DNA from: Mesorhizobium sp.
GTDB taxonomy: Bacteria > Pseudomonadota > Alphaproteobacteria > Rhizobiales > Rhizobiaceae
Direction of reading: 5' to 3'
Assembly: GCA_004020315.1 (NCBI GenBank)
Contig: SAQG01000016.1
Location: 1 to 64,000 of the forward strand
DNA: 64,000 nt
The position numbers and the translations under genes were made by a program. The notes under the pieces are model-generated. The model had not been told where the DNA came from. It did not search any database and was given only the letters and a program-made list of their open reading frames with translations. Of this stretch, positions 42,575 through 51,369 are shown piece by piece. The stretch's first letter is position 1. Every line of letters starts with the position of its first letter.

Positions 42575-42712
42575 GTGTTTTTTCGACGCCGCAAGCCTGA
42601 TGGTTTTCCCGAGCGGGTGCGTCCCTATCTGTGGGCACGCCGCTCTTTCTCGCGCTCCATGAGCCTGGCGGACAGAGCCGGAACGGCCGGACGGGAAGTT
42701 CCCGCCGAATGA
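42575..42712 (+). pseudogene. DUF2062 gene with internal deletion (45-codon remnant)
   Basis: A GTG-started frame reads FFRRRKPDGFPERVRPYLWA then RRSFSRS, the distinctive N-terminus of the DUF2062 membrane protein that precedes acpS in rhizobia. After SRS the frame jumps straight to MSLADRAGTAGREVPAE and a TGA that overlaps the acpS ATG. The membrane core (usually starting YFxKRVLRLTATPHAVA) is entirely missing. I interpret this as an in-frame internal deletion removing roughly 150 codons while keeping the translational coupling to acpS. A faint AGGA(C)AGGAA precedes the GTG. The product, if made, could not act as a membrane protein. Confidence 0.72.
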
Positions 42713-43122
42713 TCATTGGTATCGGCAGCGACCTGATCGATATCAGACGCATCGAAAAATCGCTGGAGCGCCATGGCCAGCGCTTCATCCAGCGCATCTA
42801 CACCGAGGTCGAACAGGCCCGCTCCGAAAGCCGCGGCGCTCGCGCCGCCTCTTATGCCAAGCGCTTCGCCGCCAAGGAGGCCTGCGCCAAGGCGCTGGGC
42901 ACCGGTATGGCGCAAGGCGTGTTCTGGCGCGACATGGGCGTCGTCAACCTGGCCAGTGGCAAGCCGACCATGGCGTTGACCGGCGGGGCGGCGGCGCAGT
43001 TGGACAAAATCCTGCCTGAAGGGCACAGAGCGGCGATCCACCTCACCATCACCGATGATTTTCCGCTTGCTCAAGCCTTTGTGATCATCGAGGCGTTGCC
43101 CGTCGAAGAAGCGCCATATTGA
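42709..43122 (+). CDS. acpS: Holo-[acyl-carrier-protein] synthase
   Basis: A 137-residue AcpS that transfers 4'-phosphopantetheine from CoA to apo-ACP. The magnesium-binding Asp is in MIIGIGSDLIDIRRIEKSLE, and the second acidic residue is in YAKRFAAKEACAKALGTG, the family signature. ATG 42709 overlaps the stop of the DUF2062 remnant (AATGA). It lies in the conserved order acpS-lepB-rnc-era-recO, with lepB 77 bases on. It is an essential gene, which may explain why the remnant's coupling signal is preserved. Confidence 0.95.
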   Translation: MIIGIGSDLIDIRRIEKSLERHGQRFIQRIYTEVEQARSESRGARAASYAKRFAAKEACAKALGTGMAQGVFWRDMGVVNLASGKPTMALTGGAAAQLDKILPEGHRAAIHLTITDDFPLAQAFVIIEALPVEEAPY

Positions 43123-43199
43123 TTGCATCTGACCACCGGCATGACGTTGCCCAGCGCGCGCCGAGACTCTATACCAACCAACGCATAATCGAGGACGAC

Positions 43200-43949
43200 A
43201 TGAGCGTGGCTGAAAAATCCCAGAAGAAATCCGGCGGGCTTGGCGAAACCGTCAGCGTCATCGTCCAAGCACTGTTGCTCGCTCTGGTCATCCGCACGCT
43301 TCTTTTCCAACCATTCTCTATCCCGTCCGGGTCGATGCGGCCGACCTTGCTCGAAGGCGACTATCTCTTCGTCACCAAATGGGCCTATGGCTTCTCCCGC
43401 TATTCCCTGCCGTTCGGGCCGGACCTCTTTTCGGGCCGCATCTGGGCCGCCGAGCCGAAGCGCGGCGACGTGGCGGTGTTTAAGTTCCCGCCCGACCCCT
43501 CCGTCGACTACATCAAGCGCGTCGTCGGCCTGCCAGGCGACAAGATTCAGGTCAAGGATGGCCAGCTCTTCATCAACGGCGTCGGCGTGCCGCGCCAGAA
43601 GGTTGGGCAGATCGACAATCGCGATATCACCGAGAAGAGCGGGCCGGTCGACGTCTATCGCGAGACATTGCCGAACGGCGTCAGCTATGACACGCTCGAC
43701 CTGACACCCAACTCGATCGGTGACAACACCCAGGAATTCGACGTGCCGCCCGGTCACTATTTCATGATGGGCGATAACAGAGACAATTCCTCGGACAGCC
43801 GCTTCACCGTCGGTTTCGTGCCAGACGAGAACCTGGTTGGCCGCGCCAACCTCATCTTCTTCTCGATCGGTGGCAGCGCCAGCCCGCTCGAAATCTGGAA
43901 ATGGCCGTCGCAGATGCGCGCGGCGCGCCTGCTCCATTTCGTCAATTAG
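43200..43949 (+). CDS. lepB: Signal peptidase I
   Basis: A 249-residue inner-membrane protease that cleaves Sec and Tat signal peptides. An N-terminal transmembrane helix (VSVIVQALLLALVIRTLLF) is followed by the nucleophile Ser in FSIPSGSMRPTLLEGDYLFV, the general-base Lys in DYIKRVVGLPGD, and the box MMGDNRDNSSDSR. ATG 43200 follows GAGGACGAC; the upstream open frame has no support. The length is normal for alphaproteobacteria. It ends 4 bases before rnc. Confidence 0.96.
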   Translation: MSVAEKSQKKSGGLGETVSVIVQALLLALVIRTLLFQPFSIPSGSMRPTLLEGDYLFVTKWAYGFSRYSLPFGPDLFSGRIWAAEPKRGDVAVFKFPPDPSVDYIKRVVGLPGDKIQVKDGQLFINGVGVPRQKVGQIDNRDITEKSGPVDVYRETLPNGVSYDTLDLTPNSIGDNTQEFDVPPGHYFMMGDNRDNSSDSRFTVGFVPDENLVGRANLIFFSIGGSASPLEIWKWPSQMRAARLLHFVN

Positions 43950-43953
43950 GATC

Positions 43954-44679
43954 ATGGTGGCGACAAAACGGCTGACCGTCGACGCGCTCGCCGAAGCGCT
44001 CATGGAGCGCACCGGCCACGTCTTTGCCGACCGCCAGCGCTTGCAGCGGGCGCTGACCCATGCCAGCGCCCGCAGCAGCCATGCCGGCATCGACTATGAG
44101 CGTTTCGAATTTCTGGGCGACCGCGTCCTCGGCCTGGTCGTTGCCGACATGCTTCTGGCGGCGTATCCGGACGCTGCCGAAGGTGAGCTGTCGCTCCGGC
44201 TGAACGCGCTGGTCAATGCAGAGGTGCTGGCGGAGATCGCCGAGGAGATCGGCCTGCCGGAGCTGATCCGTGCCGGCTCGGACGTACGCGGCCTGGACGG
44301 GCGCAAGCGCGTCAATCTGCGGGCTGATGCATTGGAATCGCTGATCGCCGTGCTCTATCTCGATGGCGGGCTGGAGGCGGCCCGCGCCTTCATCCACAAA
44401 TACTGGCGGCCGCGTTCGCAGGCCACCGGTGCCGCCCGCCGCGATGCCAAGACCGAGCTTCAGGAATGGGCGCATCAGGCGGCAGGCGCCGTGCCGGTCT
44501 ACATAATTGACAGCCGCGAGGGACCGGACCACGATCCGCTGTTCTCCGTCAGCGTCAAGGTTGGCGCCTATCCGCCGGCGACCGGCAGCGGGCGCTCCAA
44601 GCGCGAGGCCGAGCAAGCCGCCGCTACTGCACTGCTGTTGCGCGAAGGCGTCTGGCTAAATAAAGGGAGCGCGGCATGA
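43954..44679 (+). CDS. rnc: Ribonuclease III
   Basis: A 241-residue RNase III, which processes rRNA precursors and double-stranded RNA. The signature ERFEFLGDRVLGLVVADMLL carries the catalytic acids; further acidic residues are in RADALESLIAVLYLDGG. The C-terminal dsRNA-binding domain reads AKTELQEWAHQAAGAVPVYI then GSGRSKREAEQAAATALLLR. ATG 43954 lies 4 bases after the lepB stop. The 3' end overlaps era by 4 bases (ATGA), the usual rnc-era coupling. Confidence 0.96.
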   Translation: MVATKRLTVDALAEALMERTGHVFADRQRLQRALTHASARSSHAGIDYERFEFLGDRVLGLVVADMLLAAYPDAAEGELSLRLNALVNAEVLAEIAEEIGLPELIRAGSDVRGLDGRKRVNLRADALESLIAVLYLDGGLEAARAFIHKYWRPRSQATGAARRDAKTELQEWAHQAAGAVPVYIIDSREGPDHDPLFSVSVKVGAYPPATGSGRSKREAEQAAATALLLREGVWLNKGSAA

Positions 44680-45608
44680 CCGCCACCGAAGACGTCCCGC
44701 CGGCAACAGAAGCCGCCACCACGCACTCTGGCTTTGTCGCGCTGATCGGCGCGCCCAATGCGGGAAAATCGACGCTGGTCAACCAGCTGGTCGGCGCCAA
44801 GGTGTCGATCGTCACCCACAAGGTGCAGACGACACGCGCCATCGTGCGCGGCATCGCCACGCACAAGAATGCGCAGATCGTCTTCGTCGACACGCCGGGC
44901 ATTTTCAAGCCGAGGCGGCGATTGGACACGGCGATGGTGACGACCGCCTGGGGCGGCGCCAAGGACGCCGACATCGTGCTGCTGCTGATCGACGCCGAGC
45001 GCGGCATCAGGGGCGACGCCGACGCGATCCTCGAACGGCTCAAGGATGTCCGCCAGCCGATGGTGCTGATCCTCAACAAGGTCGACCGGGTCAAGCCCGA
45101 GGCGCTGCTGGCCCTGTCCGCGGCAGCGAATGAAAGAGTGCCCTTCAAGCGCACCTTCATGGTCTCGGCGCTAACCGGGTCGGGCTGCAAGGACCTGCTC
45201 GACTATCTCTCGGAAACCCTGCCTGCCGGCCCCTGGTATTACCCGGAAGACCAGATCTCCGACCTGCCGATGCGTCAGCTGGCGGCCGAGATCACTCGCG
45301 AAAAGCTCTATCTCAGGCTGCACCAGGAACTGCCCTATTCCTCCCATATCGAGACCGAGAAATGGGAAGAGAAGAAGGACGGCTCGGTGCGCATCGACCA
45401 GACCATCTATGTCGAGCGTGACAGCCAGAAGAAGATCGTCCTCGGCCATAAGGGCGAAACGATCCGTGCCATCGGCCAGGCGGCACGCATGGAGATCTCA
45501 GGTATCCTCGAACAGAAGGTGCATCTTTTTCTGTTCGTAAAAGTGCGCGAGAACTGGGGCGACGACCCCGAGCGCTATCGCGAGATGGGGCTGGAGTTTC
45601 CGCATTAG
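44676..45608 (+). CDS. era: GTPase Era
   Basis: A 310-residue GTP-binding protein that helps mature the 30S subunit and 16S rRNA. The G1 motif is GAPNAGKSTLVNQ, G3 is DTPGIF, G4 is NKVD and G5 lies around VSALTGSG. The C-terminal KH domain binds RNA (QKKIVLGHKGETIRAIGQAA). The N-terminal extension MTATEDVPPATEAATTHSG is short and typical. The stop codon's final G is also the first base of the short mosaic element at 45608-45656. Confidence 0.97.
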   Translation: MTATEDVPPATEAATTHSGFVALIGAPNAGKSTLVNQLVGAKVSIVTHKVQTTRAIVRGIATHKNAQIVFVDTPGIFKPRRRLDTAMVTTAWGGAKDADIVLLLIDAERGIRGDADAILERLKDVRQPMVLILNKVDRVKPEALLALSAAANERVPFKRTFMVSALTGSGCKDLLDYLSETLPAGPWYYPEDQISDLPMRQLAAEITREKLYLRLHQELPYSSHIETEKWEEKKDGSVRIDQTIYVERDSQKKIVLGHKGETIRAIGQAARMEISGILEQKVHLFLFVKVRENWGDDPERYREMGLEFPH

Positions 45609-45656
45609 AGCATGTTCCCGAAAAGTGGGAGCCGGTTTTCGGAAGAGATCATGCTC
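45608..45656. repeat. Short intergenic palindrome joining era stop and kinase start
   Basis: The outer arms are gagcatg and catgctc; the inner arms are ccgaaaa (about 45618) and ttttcgg (about 45635). It begins on the last base of the era stop codon and ends 3 bases into the next gene's start region, supplying its ATG. It belongs to the common rhizobial gagcatgattt...catgctc type. Confidence 0.75.
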
Positions 45657-46611
45657 GAACAAGAAGTCACTATCGACACAGCTCTCGTAAGCCGGTTGGT
45701 CGCCACGCAATTTCCCCGGTGGAAGGATCTTGCTGTCAGGCCGGTTGCATCGGGCGGATGGGACAACAGGACCTTTCGTCTCGGAGACCACATGCTCGTG
45801 AGACTGCCGAGTGCGGCGGCCTATGCCTTGCAAGTGGAAAAGGAACATCGCTGGCTGCCAAGGCTTGCGCCTCTGCTGCCGCTGCCTGTCCCGGTTCCCC
45901 TGGCGATGGGCGTCCCGACTGACGACTATCCCTGGCATTGGTCCGTCTACCGCTGGATCGAAGGCGAGACGGCGACGCTGGAGCGTATTGCCAACCTGCC
46001 GCAATTCGCGGCCAGCCTGGCCCAGTTCCTGGTCGCCCTGCAACGGATCGATCCCGCTGGTGGACCGGCGCCAGGGCAGCACAACTTTTTCGCGGCGGAC
46101 CACTGAGCATCTATGACGGTGAAACCCGGCAAGCAATTGCAGCCCTCGACGGCAAGATCGATACAGGCGCCGCGAGCGCGGTGTGGGAAGCAGCGCTTGC
46201 CGCGACATGGCATGGCGCGCCGGTCTGGTTCCACGGTGACGTCAGTTGGGGAAACCTGTTGGTCAGGCAAGGCAGCTTGAGCGCCGTAATAGACTTCAGG
46301 ACTTCGGGACTTCGGGCGTGGGCGATCCGTCGTGCGATTTGGTGATTGCGTGGACGCTCTTCGAAGGGAAAAGCCGAGAGGTGTTTCGCGCGGGTCTTCA
46401 GGCCGACGAGGCAACCTGGGCGCGAGGCCGCGGCTGGACGCTGTGGAAAGCGCTGATTACGGTCGCCGGACATATCGACATCGCACCAGTCGAAGTTGAA
46501 AAATCGCGACGCGTGATCGATCAAGTGCTTGCCGATCACCTCCGCGCAGACCGCCGCGGAGGAGCACCTACACAGCGCCTGAAAAACTTGATTTCGCCAC
46601 CGAACCGGTGA
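45651..46611 (+). pseudogene. Aminoglycoside-phosphotransferase-family gene broken by two frameshifts
   Basis: Three frames together read one APH/choline-kinase-like protein of about 318 residues. Frame 1, from ATG 45651: VASGGWDNRTFRLGDHMLVR ... GPAPGQHNF. Frame 2: RGGPLSIYDGETRQAIAALD ... VWFHGDVSWGNLLVRQGSLS, with the catalytic HGDVSWGNLL. Frame 3: TSGVGDPSCDLVIAWTLF to the end. Lesion 1 is in the T-run 46086-46090, where one more T would restore the frame. Lesion 2 is the 8-base unit acttcagg/acttcggg/acttcggg at 46293-46316, where two units would restore the frame. The ATG is supplied by the repeat. Both lesions lie in slippage-prone tracts. Confidence 0.82.
46293..46316 (+). repeat. 8-bp tandem repeat (three units) inside the broken kinase gene
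   Basis: Units acttcagg (46293-46300), acttcggg (46301-46308) and acttcggg (46309-46316). Comparing the two reading frames on each side shows the family sequence IDFGTSGVGDPSCDL is restored if one unit is removed. It is therefore a tandem expansion, not a random indel. Confidence 0.78.
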
Positions 46612-46623
46612 CAAGCTCCGTCG

Positions 46624-47400
46624 ATGGAGTGGCGCGACGAGGGAATCATTCTCGGCACCCGCAAGCATGGCGAGACCAGCGCCATTCTTGAGGTCATGAC
46701 GCGTGCGCATGGCCGCCATCTCGGCCTTGTGCGCGGCGGCCGCTCGCGCAAGCAGCAGCCCGTTCTGCAGCCCGGAAACCGTGTCGACCTGTTATGGCGG
46801 GCGCGGCTCGACGAACATCTTGGCACCTTTCAGGCCGAGGCGATCGAGATGAACGCCGCCCGGCTGATGGACAGCGCCGTCGCCATCTATGGGCTGCAGA
46901 CCATGGCTGCGCATCTGCGCCTGCTGCCCGAGCGCGACGCCCATGACGGCCTCTACGAGACGCTGGCCGTGATGATCGCCCATCTTGACGATGCGGACGC
47001 CGCCGGCGAGTTGGTGGCGCGCTTCGAATTGCTGATCCTCGACGAACTCGGCTTCGGCCTCGATCTCAGCCAGTGTGCCGCGACCGGCGCCAGGCAGGAC
47101 CTTGCCTATGTCTCGCCGAAGTCCGGGCGCGCCGTGTCGCGCGCGGCAGGCGCGCCATGGCGCGACAAGATGCTGGTGCTCCCCGCCTTCCTGCAGCGCG
47201 GCTCCGGCCTGCGCGCCGATCCGGCAGCGATCGAGGACGCCTTCCGGCTGACCGGCTTCTTCTTTACCCGTCATGTCTACGAGCCGCGCGGTATCGAGGC
47301 GCCCGGTGCTCGCGCCGGCTTCCTCGCCGCCTTGCGCAAGCACCACGCGACGGGCAAGGAGATTGGCGCCGGGACCACCGCCGGAGAAATCATTACATGA
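46624..47400 (+). CDS. recO: DNA repair protein RecO
   Basis: A 258-residue RecO that helps load RecA in gap repair. The N-terminal OB-fold opens MEWRDEGIILGTRKHGETSA then ILEVMTRAHGRHLGLVRGGR. The helical C-terminal part contains FELLILDELGFGLDLSQCAA and a final stretch FTRHVYEPRGIEAPGARAGF. It starts 12 bases after the broken kinase gene, so that gene's transcript normally leads to recO. The stop overlaps the start of the truncated thioesterase by 4 bases (ATGA). Confidence 0.95.
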   Translation: MEWRDEGIILGTRKHGETSAILEVMTRAHGRHLGLVRGGRSRKQQPVLQPGNRVDLLWRARLDEHLGTFQAEAIEMNAARLMDSAVAIYGLQTMAAHLRLLPERDAHDGLYETLAVMIAHLDDADAAGELVARFELLILDELGFGLDLSQCAATGARQDLAYVSPKSGRAVSRAAGAPWRDKMLVLPAFLQRGSGLRADPAAIEDAFRLTGFFFTRHVYEPRGIEAPGARAGFLAALRKHHATGKEIGAGTTAGEIIT

Positions 47401-47591
47401 GCGAAGTGGAACTCGATCCCGGCCGGGGCTCGCCGCTCGGCCTCGGCACCATTCCGCACGGCGACATCCCTAAATATACCGGCCTGGAATTGCTCCAGCG
47501 CATCAGCGACAACAAATACCCGGCGCCGCCGCTGGCTTTCGGTACCGAAACATGCTCGATCTTTCCGGTCGTCAATCTGGCGGCGCGCTGA
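47397..47591 (+). pseudogene. Truncated PaaI-type hotdog thioesterase
   Basis: A 64-codon frame coupled to recO by ATGA reads MSEVELDPGRGSPLGLGTIP then KYTGLELLQRISDNKYPAPP and LAF. This is the N-terminal lead-in of PaaI-family hotdog thioesterases (IPxYTGLExLQ...APP), which are normally about 150 residues. After LAF the sequence becomes GTETCSIFPVVNLAAR and stops. The catalytic hotdog domain is absent, and I do not find it in the following 60 bases. The call rests on the N-terminal motif alone; a genuine 64-residue protein is the alternative. Confidence 0.5.
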
Positions 47592-47654
47592 CTCGGTTGG
47601 CCGTCTGGCCGCCGTATTTGTCGGTAACTACTGGCCTGGTTTGGGGGAACCGCC

Positions 47655-50396
47655 ATGTTCGAAAGCCTGATCGGCCTAGTCGCGATCATCGCGCTGTTCG
47701 TCATTATCTCGCGCCAGCAGAGCCGCATCGGCCTGATCGAGCGCGAGCTTGGTGCATTGCGCAGCCTCGTGCTTTCGGGTGTCCATGTGGCCCCGCCGCA
47801 GCCCAAGCCGGTAGAACAGGCCGCAAACGGCAGCATGCCAGCAGACGCGGCAATTGCGGCCGTGACCGACATTGCCCCACCGGCGGGCGAAGCTGCTGCT
47901 GAGGAAAAGCCGTCCACAGAGATTGAAGCCGGGGAGGTTGCATCCGGACCGTGGGCTGCGGGCGAAGCGGCGCCGGCTGGGTCTGCACCTGCGCAACCGG
48001 CCGCCGCGACGGCGAAAGCGGCCCAAAAACCCGACATTGAAACGGCGCTCGGCACCCGCTGGGCGGTCTGGGTCGGCGGCATCGCGCTGGCGCTGGGCGG
48101 CCTGTTTCTGATCCGCTACACCATCGAGGCCGGCATTTTCGGTCCCGGCGTGCGGCTGAGCATGGCAGCAATGCTCGGGTTGGTGCTGGTCGCTGTCGGC
48201 GAGTTCATCCGCCGCACCGGCTTCAAGGTGCCGGTGCAGGGCGTTGCCGGCGCCTATATTCCGGCGATCCTGACGGCGGCCGGTGCCTTCATTCTGTTCG
48301 GAACGGTCTATGCCGCGCATGGCGTCTACGGCTTCATCGGGCCGGCGCTCGCTTTCACGCTGCTCGGCGCCATCGGCGTGGCGACGATCGCAGCAGCCCT
48401 CGTGCACGGCCAGGCGCTGGCCGGCATCGGCCTGCTCGGCGCAGTGGTGACGCCCGTGTTGGTCGCCTCGCAAGCGCCGAATCCTTGGGCGCTGTTCGGC
48501 TATCTGGCGATTGTGCTCGCCGCTACCGGCGTCATCGCCCGCCTGCGCGACTGGAAATTGCTGATGGCGGCAGCGTTCGTCGGCACCGGCCTCTGGACCA
48601 TTCTTTACATGACCGATGCGCCGGGCACGAACCTGCCTGTCATCCTCTTTATCAATGCGGTGACCCTGGCCATACTCGCCTTCGTATGGCTCGGCCGTCG
48701 CGGTCGCGAAGCTGAACCCGCAAGAGGCTTCGACTGGCCGTCGATCGCACCTGGCTTCTTCGTCGGCCTTTCGGCGATGGCGTTGTTCGTCGACCCCGCA
48801 TACGCTGCCGCCGGCGATGCTCTGCCGGGAGCAGCCCTTATCGCAGCCCTGGTCGCGGTGGCGCTTTACCGGCCGCTGGCGCTGGCGCTGCTGCACGCCG
48901 CAGGGCTGGCGACGGTGCTGGTCTATCTCGGTATCATTCCGCCAACCTCCGTCGGTTCAGATTTTTCAGGTGGCGCTCTCGGCGTCGATGGTCTGCCGGC
49001 GGCCGTATCCGACACGCTGATGCTCAGGATCGGTATCTTTCTCGGATTTGTCTTCATCGGACCCGGCTTGTGGGCGGCGCGCAAATTTGCCGCATCGGCC
49101 CACATCCGCGCCGCCTCATGGGCGGCATGGGGCGTTGTCGCACCGCTGGTCATTCTATTGGCGCTCTGGTTCACTTTCGGCAATCTCGACCGCGATCTTG
49201 TCTACGCGGCGGTTGCAGCCCTTCTGGTCATGGTCTTCGCTATCGGCGGCGAATGGATCGCGCGCGGTGAAGAGCCGCCGCTACGAGGCGGTGCGGCCGT
49301 CTCGTTCGCGCTTGGCGGGGCAGCAGTCGCCGCCTTGCTGATGCTCTACATGGCCTTTGGGTCCGGCTGGACGACCATCCTCCTGGGTGCCGCGGCCATC
49401 GTGCCGGCGCTAGCGACCCGCTGGCGCGCCTATCCGGTGCTCGGCTGGATTTCGGTCGGCGCGGTCATCGCGGTGCTCGGCCGTATCGCCTACGATCCGA
49501 CAATCGTCGGCGCCGAATTCCTGTCGACGACGCCGGTGTTCAACTGGCTGCTGCCGGGCTACGGCGTGCCGGCGCTTGCCTTCGGCTTTGCCGCCTGGCA
49601 GCTCGCCCGCACCACCAATGGCCGGCCACGCCTCGCCATGGAAGCTGCGGCAACACTGTTTGCGCTGGTCACGATTGCCATATTGGTGCGCCACGCCATG
49701 CATGGCGGCGTCCTCGACACGGGCGCTGCGACGCTCGCCGAGCAGGCGATCTACACGCTGATCGCCATCGGCGCCGGCGCCATCCTGGTCGCTATCGACA
49801 TGCGCTCGCCAAGCTCGGTGCTGCGCAATGGTTCGCTTGCCGCGGGCGTGGTCTCGGTCGCCTTCATCGTCATCCAGCATTTCCTGGCGCTGAACCCGCT
49901 GTTTACTGACGAATCGACCGGCCGAATTCCGGTGCTCAACCTGCTGTTCCTCGCCTACCTCTTGCCGGCCGCCGCAGCCGGGGGGCTCGCGCTCTATGCA
50001 CGTGACAAGCGGCCGAAATGGTATGCCGCGATGCTGGCGCTGGTCGCGGCACTGCTCGCCTTCGTCTATGCGACGCTGTCGGTGCGGCGGCTGTTCAAGG
50101 GCGAGTTCATCGGCCTGTGGAGCGGCCTCGGCCAGCTTGAAACCTACACCTATTCCGCACTGTGGCTGATCATCGGTGTGGCTCTGCTCACCGCCGGCGT
50201 TTGGCTGAAGTCGCAGGTGCTGCGCATCGCGTCGGCCGCGCTGATCTCGGTGGCCGTGCTGAAGGTCTTCCTCTTCGACATGTCGGAACTGGAAGGCGTG
50301 CTGAGAGCGCTGTCCTTCATCGGCCTCGGCGCCGTGCTGATCGGCATCGGCCTGTTCTATCAGCGGCTGCTGACAAGAGCAGCGAGAGGGACGTAG
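47655..50396 (+). CDS. DUF2339 polytopic membrane protein
   Basis: A 913-residue membrane protein. An N-terminal helix (MFESLIGLVAIIALFVIISR) leads to a short coiled segment and an Ala/Pro-rich cytosolic or periplasmic linker (about 50-125). GTRWAVWVGGIALALGGLFL then opens a run of over 20 hydrophobic helices. The whole matches DUF2339. The function of the family is unknown; a role in envelope homeostasis or transport is only suggested by its topology. GGGGGAACC precedes ATG 47655. No operon partner is clear. Confidence 0.88.
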   Translation: MFESLIGLVAIIALFVIISRQQSRIGLIERELGALRSLVLSGVHVAPPQPKPVEQAANGSMPADAAIAAVTDIAPPAGEAAAEEKPSTEIEAGEVASGPWAAGEAAPAGSAPAQPAAATAKAAQKPDIETALGTRWAVWVGGIALALGGLFLIRYTIEAGIFGPGVRLSMAAMLGLVLVAVGEFIRRTGFKVPVQGVAGAYIPAILTAAGAFILFGTVYAAHGVYGFIGPALAFTLLGAIGVATIAAALVHGQALAGIGLLGAVVTPVLVASQAPNPWALFGYLAIVLAATGVIARLRDWKLLMAAAFVGTGLWTILYMTDAPGTNLPVILFINAVTLAILAFVWLGRRGREAEPARGFDWPSIAPGFFVGLSAMALFVDPAYAAAGDALPGAALIAALVAVALYRPLALALLHAAGLATVLVYLGIIPPTSVGSDFSGGALGVDGLPAAVSDTLMLRIGIFLGFVFIGPGLWAARKFAASAHIRAASWAAWGVVAPLVILLALWFTFGNLDRDLVYAAVAALLVMVFAIGGEWIARGEEPPLRGGAAVSFALGGAAVAALLMLYMAFGSGWTTILLGAAAIVPALATRWRAYPVLGWISVGAVIAVLGRIAYDPTIVGAEFLSTTPVFNWLLPGYGVPALAFGFAAWQLARTTNGRPRLAMEAAATLFALVTIAILVRHAMHGGVLDTGAATLAEQAIYTLIAIGAGAILVAIDMRSPSSVLRNGSLAAGVVSVAFIVIQHFLALNPLFTDESTGRIPVLNLLFLAYLLPAAAAGGLALYARDKRPKWYAAMLALVAALLAFVYATLSVRRLFKGEFIGLWSGLGQLETYTYSALWLIIGVALLTAGVWLKSQVLRIASAALISVAVLKVFLFDMSELEGVLRALSFIGLGAVLIGIGLFYQRLLTRAARGT

Positions 50397-50402
50397 GTTC
50401 AA

Positions 50403-50649
50403 ATGCGCTCTATATACGAGATACGAGACCCCGAAGTGGATGCTTTGGCGATCATGTTGCAGCGCCAGATAAACGCTCCGAACAAAACGCAGGCGGTGCG
50501 GATCGCGCTTGTGCACGAACTCGAACGCAACCGCCAACGTGCCGCTCTGCGATCGGATCGCCGGGCTGCAGACCGACGTGGCGAAGGTCGGCCTGCCCGA
50601 TCCCGACTTCGGCACGAAGAAATTCAGCGACGAGATGTGGGAAGACTGA
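50403..50649 (+). pseudogene. VapB-type antitoxin, frameshifted and without a toxin
   Basis: The first frame reads MRSIYEIRDPEVDALAIMLQ then RQINAPNKTQAVRIALVHEL and ERNRQ, the N-terminal part of PSK/Rv0623-type antitoxins. The continuing antitoxin tail (VPLCDRIAGLQTDVAKVGLP then DPDFGTKKFSDEMWED) is in the +1 frame, joined near 50538. One extra base in caacgtg explains it. In the original frame the protein runs into 50 unrelated Arg-rich residues. No PIN-domain toxin follows in the next 200 bases, where a promoter for the sigma factor should lie. It is a remnant. Confidence 0.68.
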
Positions 50650-50850
50650 CGTCTTTGTTGGCGCGACGATAATCGTAGTCGCGCGTTTTTTTCAACTTTC
50701 GGGTGCAAGCCGGGAATAAATCGCCCGCCGGCCGCGTTATCTTGTTGCTTGGGTGGCCGGGGCGGCGGACCGCTTCGCGCTGGCCGCTTGCGCCGCGCTA
50801 TGAAGGCGCGTTCAATCGGATGAACAAGGGCGACCTCAGAACCAGCGGTC

Positions 50851-51369
50851 ATGGACGAAAAGAAGGCAGCAATCCTTGGCGAAATACCACGCCTGCGCCG
50901 TTATGCGCGCTCGCTGCTGCGCGACCGCGATTCCGCCGACGATCTCGTTCAGGACTGTCTCGAACGGGCGCTTGTGCGGCTCGACAATTGGCAGACTGGA
51001 GAAAGCCCCAGGAGGTGGCTGTTTACGATCATGCATCATTTGTTCATCGACCAGATGCGCAAGGTGAACCGGCGCGGCGAAGCCGCGATGCTGCCGCTGG
51101 AAGCGAACGAGGCGCAGGCGGCACCAGCCGAGCAGGTGGAAAGCATCGCCTCGCGCGAGATTATCGACGCGTTGCAGGCGATCAGCCCCGATCGGCGCGC
51201 AGCACTGGTCATGGTCGCTATCGAAGGTTTTTCCTATGCCGAGGCAGCCAACATCCTCGGCGTGCCGGCCGGCACGCTGATGTCGCGCATCGCGCGCGGG
51301 CGTGACGAGTTGCGCGGGCTTCTGGATGACGCCGCGCGTCGCCGGACGATAAGGATCGTCGAGAAATGA
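50851..51369 (+). CDS. ECF-type RNA polymerase sigma factor
   Basis: A 172-residue group 4 sigma factor. Region 2 reads IPRLRRYARSLLRDRDSADD then LVQDCLERALVRLDNWQTGE, and region 4 reads AISPDRRAALVMVAIEGFSY then AEAANILGVPAGTLMSRIAR. It has no C-terminal extension beyond region 4 apart from a short basic tail. The stop overlaps the start of the anti-sigma gene (ATGA). Sigma factors with a following membrane anti-sigma often respond to envelope or oxidative stress; the target promoter cannot be read from this window. Confidence 0.93.
   Translation: MDEKKAAILGEIPRLRRYARSLLRDRDSADDLVQDCLERALVRLDNWQTGESPRRWLFTIMHHLFIDQMRKVNRRGEAAMLPLEANEAQAAPAEQVESIASREIIDALQAISPDRRAALVMVAIEGFSYAEAANILGVPAGTLMSRIARGRDELRGLLDDAARRRTIRIVEK

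Noticed and set aside
42371..42712. 113-codon frame upstream of acpS
   Set aside because: Only its last 45 codons resemble a known protein (DUF2062); the earlier part has no supported start.
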